Shown: positions 1 through 6,066 of the stretch, one piece after another | How the letters are laid out: each line of letters opens with the position of its first letter | Position numbering within the stretch: the first letter of the stretch is position 1 | Assembly (NCBI GenBank): GCA_964478455.1 | Contig: CAYZJD010000132.1 | Span: 1 to 10,847 of the forward strand | DNA: 10,847 bases | From: CAYZJD01 sp964478455 | GTDB lineage: Bacteria > Acidobacteriota > Terriglobia > Bryobacterales > Bryobacteraceae | Direction: 5' to 3' | Translations under genes and position numbers: made by a program | The notes under the pieces: model-generated | Told to the model about the DNA's origin: nothing | Databases searched by the model: none | Seen by the model: the letters and a program-made list of their open reading frames with translations, nothing else

Positions 1-159
1 GGCCTGTTCTATCCGCTCGTGATGCCGCTGCTCCTTTTTTCCGCCGGCAGCATCGCGCTCTCGCGCATTCTCCTCGGCATGCATTTCCTGAGTGACGTCG
101 CTGCGGGCTCCCTGCTCGGCGCGCTGCTCGGCTACGTTTCCTTCTGCCTGCTTCGATAG
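1..159 (+). CDS. PAP2-family membrane phosphatase, C-terminal fragment
   Basis: The window starts inside this gene; 52 codons and a TAG stop are visible. The fragment is very hydrophobic and contains SRILLGMHFLSDVAAG, which fits the third conserved PAP2 (type 2 phosphatidic acid phosphatase) motif, SR-x5-H-x3-D. It carries the catalytic His and Asp between two apparent membrane helices. Family members dephosphorylate lipid phosphates, such as undecaprenyl pyrophosphate or phosphatidic acid, at the membrane. Which substrate applies here cannot be told from a C-terminus. The short tail (FCLLR) directly after the last helix is normal for small PAP2 proteins. The next gene, rmuC, has its own promoter, so the two are probably separate transcription units. 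Confidence 0.85.
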   Translation, partial: GLFYPLVMPLLLFSAGSIALSRILLGMHFLSDVAAGSLLGALLGYVSFCLLR

Positions 160-201
160 AAGCACCCGCCGCTTTTCAAACAAATCCCCGCAGATTAACG
201 G

Positions 202-230
202 TTAACATCAGGCCGAATTTCTGCTATTCT
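202..230 (+). promoter_or_regulatory. sigma70-type promoter for rmuC
   Basis: A -35 box TTAACA (202-207) and a -10 box TATTCT (225-230) are separated by exactly 17 nt, which is the optimal spacing. Transcription would start near position 237, about 30 nt before the rmuC ATG. That leaves room for the ribosome binding site GGAGGAG at 251-257. The -35 box overlaps the 6-bp palindrome GTTAAC (201-206). Confidence 0.6.
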
Positions 231-266
231 CGGGGGAGACTGCCGGAAAAGGAGGAGCGGATATTT

Positions 267-1481
267 ATGGAATTTCCGGTGTTGATGTTTTTCATGGCCG
301 GCGTCATCCTCGGCGCGGCTATCGGAGGGCTGGTGCTCGTCATCTGGATGCAGGTGCGCCTCACGGCGGTCGATCGGGCGAGAACGGTGGCCGAAACGAA
401 ACTGGCCTCCACCGAAGCGGCCGTCTCCAAAATGAGCGAGACTTTCCAGGCGCTGGCGGACGCGGCCTTGCGGTCCAATCAAGGGGCATTTCTGGACGCC
501 GCGCGCGGCACGCTGGACACCGTGCGGGCCCAGATTACAGGCGACCTCGCGCAGAAACAAACGGCCATCGAAGGGGTGATCCAGCCACTGGCGACCATGC
601 TGGACCGGATGGAGAGCCAGGTGCGCGAGCTCGAGCGCGCGCGGCAGGAGATGTTCGGAAGCCTCCAGAACCAGTTGCAGAGCCTGTCGCGCGAGACTTC
701 CACCCTCTCCACCGCCCTGCGGTCGCCGCACGTTCGCGGGCGCTGGGGCGAGATCACGCTGCGCCGCGTGGCCGAACTGGCGGGCATGGTCGAGCACTGC
801 GATTTTGTCGAGCAGGAGGTGCAGGAGGGCGACAACGGCAGGATCCGGCCCGACCTCGTTGTTCGCCTGCCGGGCGGCCGCACGCTGGTGGTGGATGCCA
901 AGGTGCCCCTGGCCGCCTATCTGGACGCGGCCTCGGCCGCCGAGGAGGCGCGCCGCCGCGAGGCGCTCATGCGCCACGGCCAGCAGGTGCTGAAACACGT
1001 CGAGCAGTTGAGCACCAAGCAATATTGGAGCCAGTTCCAGCCCGCCCCCGAGCTGGTGGTTCTCTTCCTTCCGGGAGAACACTTCTTCAGCGCGGCGCTC
1101 GAGCACAACCCGACGCTCATCGAAGACGCGCTCGAGCGGAAGGTGCTGCTGGCCACGCCGACCACGCTCATCTCGGTGCTCAAGGGCATCGCGTACGGCT
1201 GGCGCCAGCAGCAGCTCGCGGAAAACGCCGAGCTGATCCGGCAGGTGGCGGCCGAGTTCTACGAGCGCATCCAGACGCTCCACGGATACTATTCGGATAC
1301 GGGCAAGCATCTCGAGCAGGCGGTCCAGGCCTATAATCGTTCGGTGGCCTCCTGGGAGGCGCGGTTGCTCCCTTCGCTGCGGCGGATTCGCGAGCTTGGG
1401 GCCGTGACCGGCGAGGAGCCGGAAGCGCCCGAGCACGTCGAGGCCGTGCCGCGCGCGCCGAGGATGGCTGAAACGGTCTGA
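267..1481 (+). CDS. rmuC: DNA recombination protein RmuC
   Basis: A 404-residue RmuC-family protein. One N-terminal membrane segment (about residues 5-28) is followed by a long charged coiled-coil region (about 30-150) and the conserved RmuC domain (about 150-375). Signature stretches include SPHVRGRWGEITLRRVAEL (153-171), RPDLVVRLPGG, VVDAKVPLAAYLDA and LLATPTTLISVLKGIAYGWR. D196, D210 and K212 (RPD...VDAK) fit the PD-(D/E)xK nuclease-like core proposed for the family. In E. coli, loss of rmuC raises inversion between short inverted repeats, so a role in limiting DNA rearrangement is assumed; the biochemical activity is not well established. The ATG at 267 follows a strong GGAGGAG with 9-nt spacing. 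A proline dehydrogenase gene starts 9 nt after the stop, so the two are likely co-transcribed. Confidence 0.95.
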   Translation: MEFPVLMFFMAGVILGAAIGGLVLVIWMQVRLTAVDRARTVAETKLASTEAAVSKMSETFQALADAALRSNQGAFLDAARGTLDTVRAQITGDLAQKQTAIEGVIQPLATMLDRMESQVRELERARQEMFGSLQNQLQSLSRETSTLSTALRSPHVRGRWGEITLRRVAELAGMVEHCDFVEQEVQEGDNGRIRPDLVVRLPGGRTLVVDAKVPLAAYLDAASAAEEARRREALMRHGQQVLKHVEQLSTKQYWSQFQPAPELVVLFLPGEHFFSAALEHNPTLIEDALERKVLLATPTTLISVLKGIAYGWRQQQLAENAELIRQVAAEFYERIQTLHGYYSDTGKHLEQAVQAYNRSVASWEARLLPSLRRIRELGAVTGEEPEAPEHVEAVPRAPRMAETV

Positions 1482-1490
1482 CCCTCGCTC

Positions 1491-2402
1491 ATGCTCCGCG
1501 GCGCGCTCTTGTTCCTGTCCCGGCAGAAGCATTTGCGGCGCTGGATGGAGACCTCGCCCGCCGCGGAACTACTCACCAGGCGCTTCGTCGCCGGCAAGAC
1601 GCTGGCGCGCGCGCTTGCTGTGTGCCGCCGCCTGAACGCCGAGGGACTGCTGGTCTCGCTCGACCACCTGGGTGAGAACGTGACCTCGGTGGAGGAGGCG
1701 AGGCTGTCCCGCGACGCTTACATCCAAGCCCTGCGCGCCATCGCCGCGGAGGGACTGCAAGCCACCGTTTCCATCAAGCTGACGCAGTTCGGCCTCGACC
1801 TCTCTGAAGAACTGTGTCGCGAGAACGTCGAGGGCCTTGTTGCCGCCGCCAGCGGACTGGGCGGTTTTGTCGAGGTGGACATGGAGTCAAGCGAGTACGT
1901 GGACCGCACGTTGTGTCTCGTCTCGGACATGCACGAGCGCCACGGCGCAGTGCGCGCGGTGATCCAGGCCTACCTTTACCGCAGCGCCGGCGACATCGAC
2001 ATGCTCTGCCAGAAGGGCATCCCTGTGAGGCTCTGCAAGGGCGCCTACAGGGAGCCGCACTCCATCGCCTTCCGGAGCAAGCGCGACGTGGACGCCAATT
2101 ACGTTCACTTGGTGCAGACACTGCTGAAGCGCGGTGTCTATCCGGGCATCGCCACCCACGATCCGAACATGGTGCAGGCCGCGCGGCGCTCGGCCGCCGC
2201 GCTCGGCTTGGCGCCGGACCGGTTCGAATTCCAGATGCTCTACGGCATCCGCCGCGACCTCCAGCGCAAGCTGATCGCCGGCGGCTACCGCGTCCGGCTG
2301 TATGTCCCTTACGGCGACGCCTGGTACCCGTACCTCATGCGCCGCCTGGCGGAACGTCCGGCCAACGTCCTGTTCATCGCCCGCAACCTCCTCCGCCGTT
2401 AA
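1491..2402 (+). CDS. Proline dehydrogenase (monofunctional, FAD-dependent)
   Basis: A 303-residue single-domain proline dehydrogenase, which oxidises L-proline to delta-1-pyrroline-5-carboxylate with FAD and passes electrons to the respiratory chain. The expected (beta/alpha)8-barrel motifs appear in order: SLDHLGE (56-62), SIKLTQFG (94-101, with K96), VDMES (129-133, with D130), QAYLYRS (159-165), RLCKGAYREP (180-189), ATHDPNM (221-227), FEFQMLYGIR and YVPYGDAWYPYLMRRLAER. The R284-R285 pair matches the arginine pair that binds the proline carboxylate in Thermus thermophilus PRODH. Its length is usual for the stand-alone enzyme (PutB/FadM type) rather than the fused PutA. The P5C dehydrogenase needed for the second step is not in this window. 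The ATG lies 9 nt after rmuC with no clear Shine-Dalgarno, so translation may depend on coupling. The start MLRGALLFLS resembles the usual N-terminus of this family. Confidence 0.94.
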   Translation: MLRGALLFLSRQKHLRRWMETSPAAELLTRRFVAGKTLARALAVCRRLNAEGLLVSLDHLGENVTSVEEARLSRDAYIQALRAIAAEGLQATVSIKLTQFGLDLSEELCRENVEGLVAAASGLGGFVEVDMESSEYVDRTLCLVSDMHERHGAVRAVIQAYLYRSAGDIDMLCQKGIPVRLCKGAYREPHSIAFRSKRDVDANYVHLVQTLLKRGVYPGIATHDPNMVQAARRSAAALGLAPDRFEFQMLYGIRRDLQRKLIAGGYRVRLYVPYGDAWYPYLMRRLAERPANVLFIARNLLRR

Positions 2403-2406
2403 CAAC

Positions 2407-2489
2407 AAACCGGTGACAGGCTACGCAATCCCCGATTTCGTCCTGCGACTTGCGTGCGGCTGAAGGTTACACAGAAATCGCACCGGTTT
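2407..2489. repeat. 9-bp inverted repeat between convergent genes (possible weak bidirectional terminator)
   Basis: AAACCGGTG at 2407-2415 and CACCGGTTT at 2481-2489 are perfect reverse complements separated by 65 nt. They sit between the stops of the convergent proline dehydrogenase (2402) and ThDP-enzyme (2491) genes and nearly fill the intergenic space. The long loop and the absence of a T-tract make this a poor classical terminator. The position suggests 3'-end formation for both genes, but chance is also possible. Confidence 0.3.
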
Positions 2490-2490
2490 C

Positions 2491-4158
2491 CTACCGTCTC
2501 TTCTTGCCGCCGATCTGCCACTCGGTGAACGGCGACCGCACCCCGCGAATGCGCACGTTCAGCAAGTAGGGCTTCCCGGCCCCAAGCGCCCGGGCCACGG
2601 CCGGGCCGAGTTGCTCCAGCGCCTCCACCGTTTCCCCTCCGCCGCCGAAGCCCTGCATGATGATGTCGTACCGCGTATCGCGCAGTTCGCAGGCCACGAC
2701 CGGCTCGCCGGGATTCAGTTCCTTTTGCAGTTCCCGCTCCAGCCCCCATCCAGCATCATTGCCGACAATTACCACCACCGGGAGTTCGTGCCGCACCAGC
2801 GTGTCCAGTTCCGCCAGGTAGAAGCCGAGCGAGCCGTCCCCGGTGAACAGCACGACCCGCTTTCCGGGATTCGCAAGCTGAAGCGCGATCGCGTTGGGCA
2901 GCCCGGCGCCGATGGTCCCGAGCGGCCCGAGCCGTATCCAGCCGCCCGGCACGAGCGCTGGCAGGATCGCCCTACCCCAGTGCCCGAAATCGGCGCCGTC
3001 CCAGGAGTACAGCGCGCCCGCGGGCAACAGCCCCTTCACCTCGGAATACACCGCCGCGGGATGCGGCGGCGAACTCCTATCGCCTGCCGTCGCGGCGAGC
3101 GATGCCTCCCACTCGCTCCGCAGACACCGCAGCCGCTCGAGCCACGCCCGCGGCGGCCACGTCTCCTTGCCGAGCGCCCCCAGAAAGGCGCTGAGCGTTG
3201 CCTTCACGTCCGCGCAGATACCCACATCGAGGGCGCGATTCATCCCAAGTTCCTGTGGATGGATGTCCACCTGGATGAATTTCGCCGCCGCCGGAAACAG
3301 GCGCGGCCCTCCGAGTGCGAGCCGGTAGTCGATGCGCTTGCCCAGCACGAGGAAGACATCGGCCTCCTGGAACGCCCGGTGCACGGCCTTGTTCAGCGCC
3401 GGGTCGGCGGACCCCATGCACAACGGATGGTTGTCGGAAATCAGGCCTCGCGCGAAGGCGATCGTGTAGACCGGCAGCGAAGTCTTCTCGATGAACTCCG
3501 CCAGCTCCGCTTCGGCCCGCGCCCACCACACGCCGCTGCCCGCGATCACCACCGGACGCTCCGCCTCCCTGAGCAAGGCCAGCGCGCGCTCGACGCTCTC
3601 TGAGGGCGGTGCCGCCGGCGGCTGCTTCATCGGAACCGGCGCTCGCGCGGGCGCATCCGACCATCCGCGGAACACGTCCACCGGGATCGTCAAGTGGACC
3701 GCTCCCATCCGGCCGGACACCGCCTCCGCGCACGCCCGGCCCAGGTAGAAGGGGATCTCTCCCGCCACGGGTACCTGTGCCGCCCACTTCACCACCGGCC
3801 GCACCATCCCGGCCTGGTCGATGTCTTGAAACGCCTGCCGCTCACCCGCGGTCGTCGCCCGGCTCCCGCTGACCGCGACGAGCGGGCTGCCGGCAAGGTT
3901 CGCCGTGGCAATGCCGGTCAGCGCGTTGGTGTGGCCCGGCCCGCCCGTGACCAGCGCCAGCGCCGGCCGCCGCCACAGACGCGCCCATGTATCGGCCGCG
4001 TGCGTCACCCCCGACTCGTGCCGGAAATCCACGATGCGGATCCCGCGCCGTGCCGCCGCTGCCAGCACTTCGTTGATGTGATCGCCCACCAGCGTGAACA
4101 TCTCGCCCAGGCCGAGCTGCCCCATCGTGTCCACAAACAACTCCGCGCCCGTTGGCAT
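2491..4158 (-). CDS. Thiamine-diphosphate-dependent enzyme, acetolactate synthase / 2-hydroxyacyl-CoA lyase-like
   Basis: A 555-residue protein with the three-domain layout of the POX/AHAS/oxalyl-CoA decarboxylase superfamily. The N-terminal Pyr domain (about 1-170) carries the catalytic glutamate in RHE48SGVTHAADTWAR and the conserved TGGPGHTNALTGIATA. The central domain (about 190-330) contains VLGKRIDYRLALGGPRLF and FIQVDIHPQELG, a stretch reminiscent of 2-hydroxyacyl-CoA lyases. The C-terminal PP domain (about 370-540) has GPLGTIGAGLPNAIAL and the ThDP/Mg motif GDG (440-442) with its partner at N467-D468. The usual second Asn is Asp here, as in the VGND-type subgroup. No small regulatory subunit gene lies nearby, which argues against a biosynthetic acetolactate synthase. 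An in-frame TAG five codons upstream makes the ATG at 4158 the first usable start; its Shine-Dalgarno is weak. The fold is certain, the substrate unknown. Confidence 0.88.
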   Translation of the reverse strand: MPTGAELFVDTMGQLGLGEMFTLVGDHINEVLAAAARRGIRIVDFRHESGVTHAADTWARLWRRPALALVTGGPGHTNALTGIATANLAGSPLVAVSGSRATTAGERQAFQDIDQAGMVRPVVKWAAQVPVAGEIPFYLGRACAEAVSGRMGAVHLTIPVDVFRGWSDAPARAPVPMKQPPAAPPSESVERALALLREAERPVVIAGSGVWWARAEAELAEFIEKTSLPVYTIAFARGLISDNHPLCMGSADPALNKAVHRAFQEADVFLVLGKRIDYRLALGGPRLFPAAAKFIQVDIHPQELGMNRALDVGICADVKATLSAFLGALGKETWPPRAWLERLRCLRSEWEASLAATAGDRSSPPHPAAVYSEVKGLLPAGALYSWDGADFGHWGRAILPALVPGGWIRLGPLGTIGAGLPNAIALQLANPGKRVVLFTGDGSLGFYLAELDTLVRHELPVVVIVGNDAGWGLERELQKELNPGEPVVACELRDTRYDIIMQGFGGGGETVEALEQLGPAVARALGAGKPYLLNVRIRGVRSPFTEWQIGGKKRR

Positions 4159-4270
4159 GGCCCTGTCATCCTACTACAGCTACCTCCGAGCCCCTTTGTG
4201 TGTCGAGGATCGTAGTCACCTGCGGCCGCTTGGGCTTCGACTGCGGTCAAGCAGCGGGCCGGATCACCTG

Positions 4271-4491
4271 CTACTTGGTCCAATCCGCCGGGTCTATTCC
4301 ACTTCCTTCGATGATCGCTCGCATCGTGCCCAGCGGCAGGATTCGCCCCGGTGGTACGGCACAACAACTTGCTTTGCGGTTGAGAGGTTGCGCCACTTCT
4401 GGTGGCTGCCGGCCGAACCGGCAAGTACGAATTNNNNNNNNNNAGAAATCACCTCGTCGGCCGTCAGGCGCGGCGTTCCGCGGTCACCCAA
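4271..4491 (-). pseudogene. hicA: HicA-family mRNA interferase toxin, interrupted by assembly gap and frameshift
   Basis: Minus-strand fragments give a recognisable HicA toxin, a small double-stranded-RNA-binding-fold RNase that cleaves mRNA. Before the gap is PRLTADEVIS; after it is FVLAGSAGSHQKWRNL, then QVVVPYHRG, including the GSH motif with the catalytic His. The family C-terminus ILPLGTMRAIIEGSGIDPADWTK lies in a different frame. The switch occurs at the CCCC run 4346-4349, where one extra base would restore HRGRILPLG. Read without correction, the frame ends early at 4294. The start must be the TTG at 4489-4491, because an in-frame TAA lies two codons upstream. GAGG (complement of 4498-4501) sits 6 nt before it. 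The gene overlaps the end of hicB by 8 nt, typical of a translationally coupled toxin-antitoxin pair. Genuine decay and low-quality contig-end sequence are both possible. Confidence 0.82.
4434..4443. other. Assembly gap (10 N) inside hicA
   Basis: Ten N bases mark a contig join or unresolved stretch. The hicA reading frame on both sides is in register if the gap is exactly 10 nt or differs by a multiple of three. In HicA relatives about seven residues separate the EVI and FVL segments, but only five fit here. The true missing stretch may therefore be about 6 nt longer than drawn. The linkage of genes left and right of this point rests on the scaffold. The fact that both sides belong to one hicA gene supports the join. 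Confidence 0.97.
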
Positions 4492-4687
4492 TCGTTACCT
4501 CGAGCAACTTCGCGGTCGGCGACAGATCGATCTCGGCGGGCGAGAGGTAGAGTCGAATCGCTTCCTCGATCCCGCGCCTCGCTTCCTCCTCTGTCTCGCC
4601 GGCCGAGGCACATCCTGGCAGCTCAGGACAGACTGCGGAGTAGCTCTCAGCTTCCGGGTCGTACTCCAAGACCACGCGGAACTTCAT
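4484..4687 (-). CDS. hicB: HicB-family antitoxin
   Basis: A 67-residue protein with the HicB partial RNase-H-like fold: MKFRVVLEYDPEAESYSAVC, then PELPGCASAGETEEEARRGI, EEAIRLYL and a short tail ending in LLEVTIG. PELPGC and the AGETxEEA..xIxEAIxLYL pattern are the family signature. In this family the protein binds and neutralises HicA. The chain stops right after the HicB fold, so no C-terminal DNA-binding (HTH or ribbon-helix-helix) domain is present and autoregulation by HicB itself is doubtful. The open frame continues far upstream to about 5311, but that extension lies over the rhamnose mutarotase gene on the other strand and does not look protein-like. The ATG at 4687 is the family start. 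A TATACT box lies only 7 nt upstream, pointing to a leaderless mRNA. hicA follows with an 8-nt overlap. Confidence 0.9.
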   Translation of the reverse strand: MKFRVVLEYDPEAESYSAVCPELPGCASAGETEEEARRGIEEAIRLYLSPAEIDLSPTAKLLEVTIG

Positions 4688-4694
4688 GCTTGAC

Positions 4695-4700
4695 AGTATA
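4695..4700 (-). promoter_or_regulatory. Probable -10 box of the hicBA operon
   Basis: On the minus strand TATACT (complement of 4695-4700) is a near-consensus -10 element, and only GTCAAGC separates it from the hicB ATG. Transcription would begin at or next to the start codon, giving a leaderless message, which fits the lack of a Shine-Dalgarno. The -35 position (complement of 4718-4723, TGGGTC) matches poorly. Confidence 0.45.
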
Positions 4701-4834
4701 GCGCCAAGCTCCGCCCAGACCCACGTGGATGCGCGCCGATGTGATGAGGAGAATGCAATCTGCGTTTGTCGGCGGCCTGGTTGGCTGAGGCTTGCTTCCC
4801 GCCACCGCGATACACTGTCTCGCCGGAGGCAGTG

Positions 4835-5158
4835 ATGCAACGACACGGACAGGTGATCCGGCTGCGCCCGGGCGCGCTTGACTCCTATCGCCGGTACCAC
4901 GCTGAGGTCTGGCCGGAGGTGCTCGCGAAGATCCGCGACTGCAACATCCGCAACTACTCCATCTTCCACAAGGATGGCTACCTGTTCGCCTACTTCGAAT
5001 ACGTCGGCGAGGACTTCGAGGCCGACATGCGGAAGATGGCCGCCGACCCGAAAACGCAGGAGTGGTGGCGGATTATGATGCCGATGCAGGAGCCGCTGGC
5101 CACGCGCCGGGAAGGCGAATGGTGGGCCGAAATGGAGGAAGTCTTCCACGCCGGTTGA
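4835..5158 (+). CDS. rhaM: L-rhamnose mutarotase-like protein
   Basis: A 107-residue protein of the RhaM/YiiL (DUF718) family, dimeric ferredoxin-like enzymes that interconvert the alpha and beta anomers of L-rhamnose. The family pattern is clear: QVIRLRPGALDSYRRYHAEV, WPEVLAKIRDCNIRNYSIF, FAYFEYVGEDFEADM, then the WW pair (77-78) and EMEEVFHAG. Y18 and H22 fall at the positions of the active-site Tyr and His in E. coli RhaM. The ATG at 4835 is preceded by GGAGG (4825-4829) with 5-nt spacing; an in-frame GTG directly before it (4832) is an alternative. A longer frame from a TTG at 4766 exists, but its extra residues do not resemble the family. No other rhamnose catabolic genes are in the window, so it may act with enzymes encoded elsewhere. 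The exact sugar substrate is inferred from the family. Confidence 0.85.
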   Translation: MQRHGQVIRLRPGALDSYRRYHAEVWPEVLAKIRDCNIRNYSIFHKDGYLFAYFEYVGEDFEADMRKMAADPKTQEWWRIMMPMQEPLATRREGEWWAEMEEVFHAG

Positions 5159-5207
5159 GAGCCCCTGCCCGCCGGCAACTTTTCCCCCTCCGACGGAGTC
5201 AATATAT

Positions 5208-5654
5208 ATGGAGATGAAGTACTGGGGATTCTTCTGCGCGAAGCTGGCGCTGGCCGCGGGCGTCTTGTTCCTCGTGTGGCAGGCAATCCTGTGGCTGCTG
5301 CCCGCTCCCAAGCCCTTCCTGTATATGTGGCAGCCGCGGTTCCCGCACGACCTTCCCTCGACACTCGCACTGGGAGGGTTCTTCCTGCTGTGCTGCGGCG
5401 CGCTCTACGTGATTGTTCTCGACCAGATGTACCGCTGCCGCGTCTGCGTCCGGCGGTTGCGGATGCCGGTGGAAACAGGCTCCTGGAGCCGGATGCTCCA
5501 GTTCGGCCGGCCGCGCATCGAATACATCTGCCCGTACGGCCACGGAACCCTGAAGGTGCCCGAGGTGCAGATCGCCGGCCGGGAGCAGCCCGATTGGGAG
5601 CAGCACGGCGACATGTGGCAGGAGTTGTCCTCTCTCGGCAAAGAGAAAGAATGA
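5208..5654 (+). CDS. Two-TM membrane protein with Cys/His cluster, unknown function
   Basis: A 148-residue protein of no function known to me. Two hydrophobic segments (about residues 8-32 and 51-72) form a membrane hairpin. A soluble C-terminal part follows, with C77-x2-C80 (RCRVC) and C108-x3-H112 (CPYGH). The spacing suggests a zinc-ribbon-like metal site or redox-active cysteines; this is inference. Between the pairs is a basic, conserved-looking stretch (VRRLRMPVETGSWSRMLQFG). The tail (about 120-148) is charged and hydrophilic. The ATG at 5208 has GGAG (5195-5198) 9 nt upstream; a second in-frame ATG at 5214 is less well spaced. The stop overlaps the next start as ATGA, so the two proteins are translationally coupled and may work together. 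The gene lies 49 nt after rhaM and upstream of PBP1B, suggesting an envelope role. Confidence 0.8.
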   Translation: MEMKYWGFFCAKLALAAGVLFLVWQAILWLLPAPKPFLYMWQPRFPHDLPSTLALGGFFLLCCGALYVIVLDQMYRCRVCVRRLRMPVETGSWSRMLQFGRPRIEYICPYGHGTLKVPEVQIAGREQPDWEQHGDMWQELSSLGKEKE

Positions 5655-5986
5655 AAGCCTGGCGCGCCGCCGCCGCGTTCGCTGTCCTCGGCGCACTTGC
5701 GTATTTCGGCGCTCGCCTCGCGCCCGTCTACCTGCGCAACCTGGAGTTGCAGCGATTTCTCGAGGAGACCGCCGCCCCGGCGGCGGCCGGCGATGCGCAG
5801 GAGGAGAGGATCCGCGTCGCCGTCGTCGAGAAGGCCGCCCGGCTGGGCCTGCCCGTCAGAAGCGAGCAAGTGCGGCTGAAGCGCTCCGCGTCCGCCCTTC
5901 GCATCGAAGTCCGCTACACAGTGCCGGTGGACTTGTGGCTGTACTCGGTCGACCTGCACTTCGCTCCCAAGGCCGGCGCGCGCTGA
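5651..5986 (+). CDS. Small membrane-anchored protein, DUF4845-like
   Basis: A 111-residue protein with one N-terminal hydrophobic segment (about residues 6-26), probably a signal anchor, and a short extracytoplasmic domain. The layout resembles DUF4845 proteins: a TM helix followed by YLRNLELQRFLEETA, a central ERIRVAVVEKAARLGLPV helix, and two beta-rich strands (VRLKRSASALRIEVRYTVPV and LYSVDLHFAP). Function is unknown. The resemblance comes from pattern recognition, not from a search. The ATG overlaps the stop of the upstream membrane-protein gene (ATGA), so the two are coupled. The PBP1B gene begins 80 nt downstream on the same strand. The C-terminus is short and basic. Confidence 0.75.
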   Translation: MKAWRAAAAFAVLGALAYFGARLAPVYLRNLELQRFLEETAAPAAAGDAQEERIRVAVVEKAARLGLPVRSEQVRLKRSASALRIEVRYTVPVDLWLYSVDLHFAPKAGAR

Positions 5987-6066
5987 GACCCTGTTGGTGA
6001 GATGGTGGCCGGCAGCTCAGGGACTTGCCCCATGCGCATGAGACAATAGCAGTTGAGGCGACACGA

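Noticed and set aside
158..178. Possible hairpin terminator after the PAP2 gene (AGAAGC / GCTTTT)
   Set aside because: The stem is only six pairs with one G-U and no following T-tract, too weak to call.
195..1532. Long minus-strand open frame (445 codons) opposite rmuC
   Set aside because: The plus strand encodes an unmistakable RmuC with promoter and ribosome binding site; the antisense product is Arg/Leu/His-rich with no motif.
2611..3603. Plus-strand open frame (330 codons) opposite the ThDP enzyme
   Set aside because: The minus-strand protein has the full set of ThDP-enzyme motifs; the plus-strand product has none.
4159..4270. 112-nt stretch between hicA and the ThDP-enzyme gene
   Set aside because: A TTGACC on the minus strand looked like a -35 box, but no acceptable -10 lies at the right distance; no gene or structure could be supported.
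4688..5311. N-terminal extension of the hicB frame on the minus strand
   Set aside because: The extension covers the rhamnose mutarotase gene antisense. The HicB fold begins at the internal ATG (4687), which has its own -10 box.
6025..6066. TTG start and 14-residue extension of PBP1B
   Set aside because: The extension has no Shine-Dalgarno and spans the palindrome CATGCGCATG (6031-6040) and a GACAAT -10-like box, whereas GTG 6067 has GAGG 8 nt upstream.
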